A stretch of DNA of 64,000 nt from contig NMRB01000016.1 of assembly GCA_002633025.1 (NCBI GenBank), forward strand, positions 8,207-72,206, in the 5' to 3' direction. The position numbers and the translations under genes are program-made. This document shows positions 26,001 through 34,117 of this stretch, piece by piece (the first letter of the stretch is position 1; each line of letters begins with the position of its first letter). The notes under the pieces were generated by a model. That model searched no databases. It was not told the origin of the DNA and worked only from the letters and a program-made list of their open reading frames with translations. This DNA is from Notospermus geniculatus (taxonomy: Eukaryota > Nemertea > Pilidiophora > Heteronemertea > Lineidae).

Positions 26001-28519
26001 AAAAAATTGTATGAAAACGTCTTCGGCAGGCCCGACTTAACAGGGAGGTTTAGAAATCAAACGACAAACGTAAAATTTACAACAACGTTATTTTTCATAC
26101 AATACATTAAGCAGATCTTATATTGCGTTTTCGGTACAAAAATAACGTTGTCGTTATCGTTATGTTTGATTTCTAAGCCTCCGTGACATATCCGGTAGGC
26201 TAAAACGTGGCTGCAAATTGTCTACATTTTGCGACTTGATGGCGCAGCATTCAAACATCTTGCTTTATAATAATATTTCAGCGATCAGTTGCAGTGACCA
26301 ACAAGGACAAGCCCGCACGGACGCCCCGGACGTGCCGGCGTTGAGTGCCGAAATGCTTGTTGAAGTTAACGTTCAGGGAATCGATGACCACGCACCGGTG
26401 TTTAAACAGACAAGCTACACAGCTACTCTTTTCGAGGACGCGTTCAGTTCACAGTCTGTGGTGACTGTCTCCGCGACAGACGCTGACTTGGGCGTGCACG
26501 GACAAATGATATACCAATTAGATCCTAATGATCCACAGGCCGTGTTGGCGAATCAGTTGTTTTCGGTTATGCAACTCGACAACGAACACGCGGAAATCAG
26601 GTGTCGAAGTGGACTAGATGCAGAGAAGTATTCCGTAGTCGTCTTCGAGGTAAAGGATTGCAACCCTTTCACCGTCAAATTTTGGAATTTCATTTGTGGG
26701 CCTACTTTCCAATGAATACCTAGTGGTCGGTTTCCATAACCTTTCAGAATCATGTATGTATGTTCTTCTGCTTTTGGCGAAGTTACCTCTGGCCAAGTAC
26801 GGGTTAAACAAAATTTTTAAAAATCTCTTTTCAGGTGAACGCCGTTTCACCTGGCCCCCCGAAGAAGCTATCCGGTACGACGACAGTGACGATTCATGTC
26901 CGAAATGTAAATGATCTGAGGCCTCAGTGGGTGACTCCTGACTATATCAACCTTGAAATATCAACAACTGCCCCAGTGGACACTCTAATGACAACCGTCA
27001 AATGTACTGATGCCGATATACGTGAGTATCTTTGTAAGAAATGGTNACCATGGCACATTACACTGCAGCGGAGCAAAGCAAATTCCTCGCCTCCGTTGCT
27101 ACTCTGTGTCCGCCGTGTATACCCAAAATTCACAATATCACGGAAAAGTGAGTGACAACAAAAATATCAATTTTGGTAACAGTGAAAATTCTCCCTGTCT
27201 TAAGGGGCTTCTGTGCGTTAGAGTTTTCTCATTTGCTTGTTGCCTGTTGCATGGAGTCAACAGATTTTTCTCACAACATATACTTTAGAAAACGTACCAG
27301 CAAAATCACGATTTATGGGTTTATACAATGTTCATTCACTTCATACCAATACGCTGCTTTGTAAAATTGCAGTAGGGAGCAGGGAGACTGTTTAACCGTG
27401 CAATAAATGTCAATTGCCGTTTGGGTCTGTTTCCATTCTAGGGACGGGAAAGCCGTGTTTCAGTTGTACTTCATCAAGGACAACACGACATATGCCAAGA
27501 ACGCAATGGAATACGACAAAAAATTCATTGAAGTTACAACCATATTGGAAAGATACTATGACGAAGTAAAGAAAGCGCCGAAGCAATCGGTACTGGACAA
27601 CCCTGTATTTGGCGGCTGTCTGGTCAACATCACTAGATTCGCAGACCCGCCGAAGACAAACTGGTTCCTTGATACGATTATAGGGAACATGGTCTTGGGT
27701 CTCCTGATGTCATTAGGGTTCATGCTGCTGATGACGGCGGTTATCTGCACTGTGAGAAAGGCTGCCCCGGGAAAAATGAAGTAAGGATGTGATGTTTTCT
27801 GACTGAAATTTCTCACAGCAGGGCCGCCGGGGCCTACTCATTTGATGAGAAGGGTCACCATACATCATCCTCATCCCCGCTTCTCATAATATTTTGGCTG
27901 ACTTATTTGGCCTTCTCTTGGTGAAGTAGGAAATGTATGATAACAATGTATTTTTTTAGGCTTACATGTACATGTACATGCACTTTATAGCTCTCAGCTA
28001 GAGCAGGTGTATACATGTACAGGTATGTATGTAGGCCTATATGTACACCAGTGAAGCACGTAGCGTGCATACAATGCGTTCTTCGTTCCGCAGGATGCCG
28101 GTGACGCCGAAACCCAAACCTAAGCGACCCATCACACCAAGGAACCCGACCCCAAAACGACCGTCACCGCCACCATCCCCAGATATTGACTACGGTAGGT
28201 TTGCCCTTAATCTCTCAACTTGCCTTCAGATGAATGCTCGACGTTGTCGGTGTTGTCCATGACTCATAGGCCTGCCCTGTAACTTTTCGTGAGTTATTCT
28301 AGATTTTGGCTTGGTCATTGACCGGCCCCTTGGTACGGCAACCAGGATTTATGCAAAATTCAAGGTGGCCTGTAAACACGATTTGCACCAGTAGGATGTA
28401 TAACGTAACCGAACAATTACAACAATTTCGTTTCATACATTAGCTTATTTCAATTTACAGATGAACGTACTCCGACGCCAGATGTGCCACAACGGATGAA
28501 ATTCGGCAAATTCATTTAA
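8954..28519 (+). CDS. Cadherin-repeat membrane receptor with four N-terminal Cys/NN repeats
   Basis: I place 19 exons: 8954-9059, 9639-9758, 13799-13953, 14439-14640, 16287-16748, 17778-18242, 18924-19346, 20202-20384, 20962-21366, 22959-23321, 24004-24230, 24695-24803, 25037-25230, 25469-25664, 26282-26649, 26835-27021, 27442-27780, 28094-28194, 28461-28519; about 1,554 residues. Order: signal peptide (hydrophobic core VLCIIFLFAG); four repeats of about 140-160 residues with a shared C-x2-[AM]-x2-[IV]-C motif (NCPNAKFIC, DCSKMTRLC, NCPMMKQVC, QCLNAKYIC) followed in most by Y-x-D-x3-TNN; then about seven cadherin repeats with linkers such as TDVNEKP, NNDEPP, DDHAPVF and NVNDLRP, and DADLG; membrane helix around GLLMSLGFMLLMTAV; tail of about 55 residues rich in Pro, Lys, TP and SP, without a recognisable catenin site. 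A calcium-dependent adhesion or receptor role is inferred from the cadherin family. The phase between exons 16 and 17 does not close (1-nt discrepancy) and an n lies at 27046, so an exon or base may be missing. Many introns carry MITEs. Confidence 0.85.
10574..10717. mobile_element. MITE-like element, family B copy 1
   Basis: The arms GTGGGTATACACTA and TAGTGTATACCCAC enclose GCGATTCGCC.../GGCGAATCGCG. The loop carries GGAGGCATTGCGGCATGAAA. The same loop in opposite orientation is found in the element at 24404-24547, whose arm ends are different in sequence but similar in form, so the loop is better conserved than the arms. Confidence 0.75.
10718..10825. repeat. Dispersed repeat family C, copy 1
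   Basis: Words AACCAGCACACAAGGCGAT, GGCGATATCGCAAGCG, AAAATTGCCTGTTGACGCC and GGAATCCTCTCGCCAG recur at 25320-25440 and, shorter, at 19550-19613. This is an uncharacterised dispersed family. Confidence 0.65.
10995..11080. repeat. (GT)n microsatellite
   Basis: About 86 bp of almost pure TG dinucleotides with two TGCG interruptions near 11028-11034. It lies just after the short palindrome GGTTTCCGATC...GATCGGAAACC (10950-10975). Confidence 0.95.
11580..12110. repeat. Tandem duplication (270 bp x 2) with AGGTCA clusters
   Basis: Two copies at about 11580-11849 and 11850-12110 share CCTAGGTTATCAAGGATGAG and GCTTTCAGATTACGCAATGA. Each has runs of TCAAGGTCA / AGGTCAGAGGTCA (11658-11694, 11810-11830, 11932-11964, 12079-12101), the half-site read by several nuclear receptors. 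Whether they are regulatory or just satellite-like is unknown. Confidence 0.8.
12296..12488. repeat. 193-bp inverted repeat
   Basis: The outer arms ACAGGGACTTGAGGCATGCA and TGCATGCCTCAAGTCCCTGT are complements. The inner arms AGTGCCCTGACCCCTGGGGT and its near complement ACCTCAGGGGTCAGGGCACT continue to a tight centre at AGAAATATATTTCT. There is almost no loop, so extruded single strands would fold completely. Confidence 0.85.
12737..13751. mobile_element. 1-kb GC-rich fold-back element
   Basis: The terminal arms ATGCTACGGTCACACTATGT and its near complement ACATAGTGTGAACGTAGCAT continue inward (GTTCCCGG.../CCGGGAAC). The interior is GC-rich and full of ACGG/CCGT words such as ACGGTCCATCACGGTACCCG and TGACAAAACG, unlike its AT-rich surroundings. 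No transposase frame is seen. It ends 47 bp before cadherin exon 3. Confidence 0.75.
14028..14110 (+). repeat. tRNA-derived SINE head (tRNA-Val-like)
   Basis: It shows an A-box-like TAGTAGTGGTTATCACG, a perfect 5-bp anticodon stem CTGCT/AGCAG with a 7-base loop, and a B box GAGTTCGAACCCGG. The 5' half resembles animal tRNA-Val. The acceptor stem does not pair, so I call it a SINE head, not a tRNA gene. The following TAACATCTATGTTCC is shared with a second copy near 16140. Confidence 0.65.
14714..15265. mobile_element. 552-bp fold-back element
   Basis: The arms TTAAAGCGGCGAATCCACTG and CAGTGGATTCGCCGCTTAAG are complementary and extend inward through AACGGGGTTGCGTTCCCTTG-type sequence and CCATGGACCCATTCTC. 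Nearly the whole element is arm. It lies in intron 4, just after exon 4. Confidence 0.8.
15314..15562. mobile_element. 249-bp fold-back element
   Basis: The ends TAAGGGCCGATTTAATAGAC and TCTATTAAATCGGCCCTAAA are complementary. The inner arms pair ACCATTGGTTCCACCAAAAA with TTTTTGGTGGAACCAATGGT. There is a short loop near 15430. Confidence 0.8.
16135..16200 (+). repeat. SINE fragment, same family as 14028
   Basis: B-box-like GAGTTCGAATCCGG is followed by TAACATCTACATGTATGTTCC and a CTCA word, matching the tail of the 14028 element. The A-box half is missing or diverged. Confidence 0.5.
17088..17422. mobile_element. 335-bp fold-back element
   Basis: The ends AAGCCTGCCGCAGACGAGA and TCTCGTGTGCGGCAGGCTT pair. 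Inner arms include a second partial repeat (CCTCTCGTCTGCGGCG / CGCCGCACACGAGAGG), giving a double-hairpin form. Confidence 0.75.
18278..18524. mobile_element. 247-bp fold-back element
   Basis: The ends AAAGGCCCGTCTACACGATC and GATCGTGTAGATAGGCCTTT pair, with inner arms CATACATTTGTTCAAAACATC against its complement. It lies in intron 6. Confidence 0.8.
18629..18819. mobile_element. MITE-like element, family D copy 1
   Basis: The ends TTAAAGCGAATCGAAAGCG and CGATTCGCTTTAA are inverted repeats. The interior includes TTGAAAGGGGGCGAATTTT and AAACAAACTTCTCCAGAATG. A second copy at 32267-32449 matches over almost its full length, supporting recent transposition. Confidence 0.85.
19386..19613. mobile_element. 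Family C element with a nested hairpin
   Basis: The outer ends AAAGCCTGCAGCACACTC and TTGTGCTGCTGGCTTTA pair. A tight hairpin (about 19408-19545: TTCTTGTGGTTCGATACTAT against ATAGTATCGAACCACAAGAA) sits inside. The sequence after it, GGCGATCGCAAGCGAGCAAA, matches family C at 10718 and 25320. This looks like one element inserted in another. Confidence 0.65.
19740..20023. mobile_element. 284-bp element with 23-bp inverted ends
   Basis: The ends TTAAAGCCCCACTGTATTGA and TCAATACAGTGGGGCTTTAA are exact complements. The interior is not self-complementary, unlike the fold-back elements nearby. It lies in intron 7. Confidence 0.8.
20503..20603. repeat. 101-bp inverted repeat
   Basis: The arms GCCTGTTTCATAAAGTGACTT and AAGTCACTTCATGAAACAGGC pair, enclosing a GGTACCA-containing loop. 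It lies in intron 8. Confidence 0.8.
20780..20898. repeat. 119-bp inverted repeat
   Basis: The ends GGGCCATATGCACGGGTC and GACCCGTGAATACGGCCC pair, and a second stem CTCAATGCTTCAAGCATTGAG sits at the centre. It lies in intron 8. Confidence 0.75.
21384..21556. mobile_element. MITE-like element, family E copy 1
   Basis: It begins 18 bp inside intron 9 with GGTGTAACGTTGTTCAGTG and contains GCCAGTGTGACATTACAATA. A close copy lies at 22003-22185 in the same intron. A diverged partial copy is at about 39080-39165, in the kringle gene. Confidence 0.75.
22003..22185. mobile_element. MITE-like element, family E copy 2
   Basis: This copy shows the family ends best: GGTGTAACGTTTTTCAGTG and CACTGAAAAACGTTACACC are exact inverted repeats. 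The body matches copy 1 including TAGATTGACGG and the paired GTCTGTTTCCCAG segment. Confidence 0.85.
22583..22906. repeat. 324-bp element with inverted ends
   Basis: The arms ATCTTCGATAATCGAAGG and CCTTCGATTATCGAAGAT are complementary, and each is itself palindromic at TTCGATAATCGAA. It lies in intron 9, about 50 bp before exon 10. Confidence 0.7.
24404..24547. mobile_element. MITE-like element, family B copy 2
   Basis: The ends GGCTAGGGATACACTGAACG and CGTTCAGTGTATCCCTAGCC are exact complements. The loop carries ATTTCATGCCGCAATGCCTCC, the reverse complement of the loop in 10574-10717. It lies in intron 11. Confidence 0.85.
25320..25440. repeat. Dispersed repeat family C, copy 2
   Basis: It has words GGCGATTGCGCAAGCGAT, AAAATCGGCTGTTGACGCC and GGAATCCTCGCCGGTGATG, matching 10718-10825. 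It lies in intron 13 and ends near the polypyrimidine tract of exon 14. Confidence 0.65.
26030..26180. repeat. Inverted-repeat element, family F
   Basis: The ends GGTTTAGAAATCAAACG and TTTGATTTCTAAGCC pair. The word TTTTCGGTACAAAAATAACG also occurs at about 14330 in intron 3, next to TTTGATTTCTAAACC, so a related copy lies there. Confidence 0.65.
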
Positions 28520-29790
28520 TTCCTTATGGACACATTCTCATTAACTCAGGTGGATTTTCCCTCGATGTTGAATAACTATAGCCATAAGAGGTAGAAATGA
28601 GGTTGCGAAGTTCGCTTCTCATCTATCAACTCTTTGGGCGACGGAAGGGGGTTTTGAAACGCAAAAGACTGTGATGAACATGCCAATGTACATAAAAACT
28701 CATAGTCCATGAGCCAGACCGATTTTGACTACCAATTTCGTGACCAGATCCAACATGGATTTTTGATCAGTCTGATGTCTGAGGTGTCTGAAATCATGTG
28801 ATGGACATTTCAATTCAGTAGCTTTATACCCCTAATTGAGATTCTTAAAATCGTTCATTGGAATCCCATTGCAATACTTACACAGACTTGTATTACAAAT
28901 TGAGGTGTCTATGTACAGCTAACTTTTTTCTCGCCGGTTTTAGACCCCATAAATGTATTACCAATAGATAGAAATATGGCACTTGAAGTGACTGAGAAGT
29001 GACTTTGGAAAGCCGACACTTTTAGATCGATGCTTTTAGTTCATAAACGAAATATCGAGTATCATAATAGGCCGAGATGTGTACAAATAGGGATAAGTTT
29101 CAATGTTCATAACAGAGTTGTAAGCTTTACATCCAAATACGGTTCTTCCAGTGACGGTTAGACGAAGATGATTTTCGGCCCATATAGAGCAGGTTACAAG
29201 ATATTGCAATCGGTGGACGAGGGAGGAATCTCAAACAGAATTGTATATTTCAAGAATCATTCATGTCAGTTGCATGAATTCGTCTCTTTTATGAGGGTAC
29301 CCTGGAGTTGTTGTTCGACTTTGGACCTTCGCTATCAACCACCTATAGCTTCTGGCCATCAGCATCGTTACGGACTATCACAGTTGGCGTAGTCTGCAGA
29401 CCTTAACCAAAAAGTCAAAATTGCGGAATGCAAGGTGGACTAATCCAAATTTTGCCGTTTTTTCCAAAGTGACTGGATTAAGTGAATCTTTATCCGTCTG
29501 CAGGTCCACTTAGGAGCAGAATAAACGTCTGCACGAAATGGATTTTGTTTACTTCTCTGCGAAAACTTCGATGACCATAGATATGAGAATTACAGTTGCC
29601 ATTTATATTGTGGTAAAACCAAAATAACCACAATAGCAGGGTTTGGAGTTTAAACCCGAGGGGTTTCCTCAAAAGTCAGATTTTGGGCTTCTAATTTTAC
29701 AACACCTGGTGTTCGTGATATCTGCAGGTCTATCCCAGCGAAAAAATAAAGAGTACGCTATCAACATCTACCGACTTCTCAAGATCCATC
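28520..29790. other. Intergenic between cadherin gene and GPCR 1
   Basis: 1.3 kb with cadherin 3' UTR at the left and GPCR 1 5' flank at the right. No extra exon, RNA gene or clear repeat is recognised. A clear AATAAA near the cadherin stop is not seen. Confidence 0.5.
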
Positions 29791-30774
29791 ATGGCAACGA
29801 CAGTGTCTGCCAGTAATTCGACGTTTGTTGGTTCCGTCGGGGACAGTACGCTGATATACACTGTAGATATCATAGTCTACATAATAACAGTTCCCATTCC
29901 ATCATTTCTCATTGTAGCTGGGCTGATCGGTAACTTGCTCAGCTTTCTCTTGATGAGCCAGAAGAAGTATGAGAAGAGTACAACATGTTTTTACATGCGC
30001 AGTATCGCCGTATTTGACAGTGTGTACATCTACGGCAGGATGATTCTACGGTATCTACTGGTAATTGCGCCGCAACTTTTCAAAAACAGCGCGATAAAGC
30101 ATTCTTTTTGCTTGTATTACCAGGCAAGTGTCGAGACAGGTCTGATAATGTCTCCATTGGTACTGGTCGCGATGACTTTCGACCGCTTCATCGCCCTGAC
30201 GTGGCCTTTACAAGCAGCAAGAATATGCACAATGCGCAAAGCAAGAGTTACTGTTTTGGTCATTCTGATATGTGGTATTACTCTTGGTCTTATAAACCTC
30301 AAACTTCGCAGATACCAAGAGAAATTCAAACATTGGTATTGTCCATACATGTTTGACTCACCATGGGATTCCATCTATGGGTATATCACCACCTCGATTA
30401 TCGCTTACATCCCGATAGTACTTCTTTCTATTTTCAACACAGGCGTCATCCTCGCTGTCAGAAGAAGCCGAAGAAACAAAGCACTGAACAAGTCAACATC
30501 ATCTGACGATACATCGATTACGACAGCAACGATCATCGTCACCACTGCTTTCATAGTGCTGCAAATATGTGGCAAAATCGAATCAGTGTTTTGGTTCACG
30601 TTCAAAGGGCGGGTCACTGCAAACTTAAAGCAGGTATTACGCATCATGAACAACCTGTTCGTTTTAATTGAGAATTTGAATTATTGTCTGAATTCGTACT
30701 TTTACGTCGTAGCTTGTAAACGTCTCCGAAGAGAGTTGATATCGTTGATCTTCAGGTTTTTCCGCAGAGGATGA
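29791..30774 (+). CDS. Rhodopsin-class GPCR 1, single exon
   Basis: 327 residues, a full-length seven-helix receptor with no intron. Helix 1 has LIGNLLSFLL with the family GN; helix 3 starts after a Cys (HSFCLYYQ) and ends in FDRF in place of DRY; ECL2 has the partner Cys (HWYCPY); helix 5 has the Pro (AYIPIVLLSIFN); helix 7 ends LNYCLNSYFY, a variant of NPxxY with Ser for Pro. The N terminus carries an N-glycosylation site (NSTF). Intracellular loop 3 and the C tail are short. The form resembles invertebrate peptide-receptor-like expansions, but the ligand cannot be told. A closely related gene lies 2.3 kb downstream on the same strand. Confidence 0.9.
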   Translation: MATTVSASNSTFVGSVGDSTLIYTVDIIVYIITVPIPSFLIVAGLIGNLLSFLLMSQKKYEKSTTCFYMRSIAVFDSVYIYGRMILRYLLVIAPQLFKNSAIKHSFCLYYQASVETGLIMSPLVLVAMTFDRFIALTWPLQAARICTMRKARVTVLVILICGITLGLINLKLRRYQEKFKHWYCPYMFDSPWDSIYGYITTSIIAYIPIVLLSIFNTGVILAVRRSRRNKALNKSTSSDDTSITTATIIVTTAFIVLQICGKIESVFWFTFKGRVTANLKQVLRIMNNLFVLIENLNYCLNSYFYVVACKRLRRELISLIFRFFRRG

Positions 30775-33060
30775 TAATATTGGTACCTCCCGTCGGTCAC
30801 TGAAGGAGGAAAGCCAGTTGCTGTGTTGTATAACACACTAAGACTTATACACTTTGGCTTTCCGTGTGTATGTAGCCCGCAATTGCCCACCACTCTTTCG
30901 AGGCAATACAATATTTTATTCGAGAGGGGATAGTTACTTTCTGAGCGTGAGCAATGGGCTCAACGACACCTTTACGCGTGGGAGCTCATCGTCTTTCACG
31001 ATCTCCGTGCACATCTAATGCAGGTACAAGTAGGCGTTGGCCTACACTGAATCCAAACGAAATTACCGGTATCAAATCTGAAATGATCACGGGTGAGTTC
31101 AGTGCTACACTTTTTCGAAGAGACATACCAGGGATTCTGAGCAGGTGGAACTTGTACCTGACATGCTCGTATTGTGTTGCTTATTATGACATAAGGGGAT
31201 AGGCTTTTGTGAGAAAATTTTGAGCCTACGCACCCCCACGTAACATTGCCTTAGGAATAGAATAGCGATTACCCCCTCCCAACCAGCCACACCCGTACAC
31301 AACACCTTCTTGTATTTAAACCCCTTTGACATTATTCGACGCGACTCTTTACCAAGATAGGTAGTGGTAGGAGATTCGCGACTTGTAGTGCAAAAGGGGT
31401 TGTCCACACGATGTAACAAGTCACAGTTTTTCTGATGCTGTACTGTAACCCCAGTTAATGGCAGCCATCTACCGGCTATTGGAGATTTTCTTTACGGCCT
31501 TCTGGTTGGCGTGATGGCATCCGAGTCGAAGATATCGGCAGTTTTCGGGAGTTACCCTGGATGATCTGACCACTCGTTTTCAATCATGAATGGAAATATT
31601 GCGGGCTTTCGTTTTAGAGGTAGGGAAGGGGTGGCTTCACTTATTTTTTAGCTGGCCACGTCACGACCGTTTCAGCCTACCGACCATCAGATGACTCGCT
31701 CGCAAGCAACCAACTTAAACTTGATTTCCACTCATGACACTTGATCTCATTCTGCCACCGTAAGACCAATAACAAAGGAAACATGACAGCGAATTCATAA
31801 CATTGAGGGCCGTCGGATGCAAAATCCTGGATACATCATTCTCTATACCGATGTAATGCTGTCCCTGATCCTGACCTTTCCCGTCAGCCAATCAGAATAA
31901 TTGTTACTGGGTAAAAAGTGCTTTAATTGGTTCCCACGTTGTTTCATTAACCATGGTGCATATACCCTGAATTTTCCCGGTGAGTCGTGCAACGTGTACG
32001 CACCTTTACCACGAGACCGTACAACCGGGTCGTACAGGGTTACACTAAGAATTCAATGAAAACTGAAACGACCTTGAAAAAATATAAGCCATGTCACAGG
32101 CATCAAATATATCAGATATCATGTGACAAAATACAACTAAAAGAGTCAGGTGACTTATCAAAGGTCAAGACTACAGTTGCCTCATTGTTACCACATTGTT
32201 ACCTCTCGGAACTACATCGTTACACAGAGACGGCACATTTACTCAAAGCATCACTGAAAAGTGGACTTAAAGTGAATCAAAAGCGAAAAAATTTGATTTA
32301 GAAATAGAATTTGAAAGGGGACGAATTTTTGGGGAAAATGTAAACAAACTTCTCCAGAATGTCAACAAAAGAAATTTTCGTGCATTCTGATTGGCTGAAT
32401 TTTACAAACACCATCCAAATGTAAACAAAATCCGCTTTCGATTCGCTTTGAGAGCAGATGGTGAAGGGATCAGTTTAAAGTCGTTTTCTTCGGATGCAGG
32501 TGGGGTTCAGAGAGAGCAATTTTAATGCTAGGTGTCGCCGATCAAGACTCACAGACATCGCCAAAGCGCGACGTCGAATCCAAGGACCAGGCCTGACGTC
32601 TGGGGACCAGATTGCACAAGGAGGCATTGGCAAAGGCTTCTTTACATCATTGACCTGAACGAAAAATTGCTCATTTTAAAAGATGATGGGTTTTCGTTGG
32701 AGGTCAGCGGAATAAGGTATTAAACAAGTCGTCTATGTTGACTGACCGACTCGTTTATTTCTTACTCTGACGACCAACACTATCGTTGCACAAAGACTGT
32801 ACGGTGTGAGGTTTTCTAAGTTTGGACTTCTCGCTACCGAATATCTCCAGGCAGCGGAGGAGACCAACATCACCAGGGAGATCGTAAAGACGAAAATTTC
32901 GCCTCTAGGCCTATACTACATATGCATATCAGCAAAATGTTATGGAAATTGTGACGGTATTAACTATCAAGGAATCCCACGAATATTAAATACAAACTGC
33001 GAACTCGCGTTCTAAGTTTATATACTTCATACACAGGCGATTTCGGACCGCCAAAATTCC
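30775..33060. other. Intergenic between the two GPCRs
   Basis: No coding exon is recognised. The stretch contains a family D MITE (32267-32449). The last 250 bp before 33061 would be the 5' UTR or promoter of GPCR 2, but no clear TATA box is seen. Confidence 0.5.
32267..32449. mobile_element. MITE-like element, family D copy 2
   Basis: It matches 18629-18819 across its length, including AAAAAATTTGATTTAGAAAT and AAACAAACTTCTCCAGAATG. The ends TTAAAGTGAATC and GATTCGCTTTG are slightly decayed. Confidence 0.85.
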
Positions 33061-34041
33061 ATGATAATGGCTGATAGCGTTCCAACGACGAAGGACCACG
33101 CCAGGGAAAACTCATTAAAATATGGTGTGGATATTGCTGTGTACATAATGACAGTTCCGATTCCCCCGATTCTCATTGTAGTTGGGCTCATCGGCAACGT
33201 ACTGAGCTTTCTCTTGATGAGCCAGAAAAAGTACGAGAAGAGTACAACGTGTTTTTACATGCGCTGTATGGCCGTGTTTGATAGTCTGTATATCTATGGT
33301 AGGATGATCCTACGGTATCTTCTAGTCAAGGCACCACAACTTTTTACCAACAGCGACGTGAAGCATGGATACTGCATCTATTACCAAGCAAGTGTAGAGG
33401 TAGGCCTGGCCCTCTCTCCTTTGGTCGTCGTGGCTATGACTTTTGACCGTTTTATCGCGCTAACAATGCCTTTACAAGCAGCAAGAATTTGTACAATGCA
33501 CAAGGCCAAGATCACTGCTTCTGTCATTGTCTTATTCTGCATTGCTCTCGGCATTGTGAACCTCGCGCTCCGCCGTTTTCAAGAGAAATACAAACATTGG
33601 TATTGCCCGTACAATTTTGATAAACCATGGGATGAACATTACATGATCATGGTGAACTTGGTTGTCGCCTATTTCCCTATCATATTTCTTTCGATCTTCA
33701 ACACATGCATCATCGTGGTTGTCAAAAGGAGTCAAAGAAACAAAGCACTGAGCAAGTCGCGTTCATCCGAGGACTCGTCGATTACCTCAGCAACAATTGT
33801 AGTCACGACTGCTTTCATCATCCTGCAAATCTGCAGCAAAGTCGAGTCGTTATTTTGGTTGATGTTTGACGGGGAGATAAATGCAGATATACAGCAGTTA
33901 CTACGTATTTTCCTCAACTTATTTATAATATTTGAAAATATGAATTATTGCTTGAATTCGTATATTTATATCTTAGCTTGTAGGCGCCTCCGAATGGAGA
34001 TGCTGAGCATGCTATCGTCTTTAGTGCACTGTTACAAATAA
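33061..34041 (+). CDS. Rhodopsin-class GPCR 2, single exon
   Basis: 326 residues from ATG 33061; a second in-frame ATG at 33067 gives MADSVP and could be the true start. It is clearly paralogous to GPCR 1 along its whole length, sharing FLLMSQKKYEKSTTCFYMR, the FDRF motif after helix 3, the HWYCPY Cys in ECL2, and LNYCLNSY-type helix 7 (here MNYCLNSYIY). Most differences are in helix 4, ECL2 and the termini. The pair arose by tandem duplication and has since diverged, judged by many substitutions. The stop codon is only 76 bp from the stop of the convergent kringle gene. Confidence 0.9.
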   Translation: MIMADSVPTTKDHARENSLKYGVDIAVYIMTVPIPPILIVVGLIGNVLSFLLMSQKKYEKSTTCFYMRCMAVFDSLYIYGRMILRYLLVKAPQLFTNSDVKHGYCIYYQASVEVGLALSPLVVVAMTFDRFIALTMPLQAARICTMHKAKITASVIVLFCIALGIVNLALRRFQEKYKHWYCPYNFDKPWDEHYMIMVNLVVAYFPIIFLSIFNTCIIVVVKRSQRNKALSKSRSSEDSSITSATIVVTTAFIILQICSKVESLFWLMFDGEINADIQQLLRIFLNLFIIFENMNYCLNSYIYILACRRLRMEMLSMLSSLVHCYK

Positions 34042-34117
34042 GAAATGGTCATAAGGGGTCAATGCAATAGATAAACCAACAAGAATGTCATTGGAATTCA
34101 TAAGTATCATATTTGTC

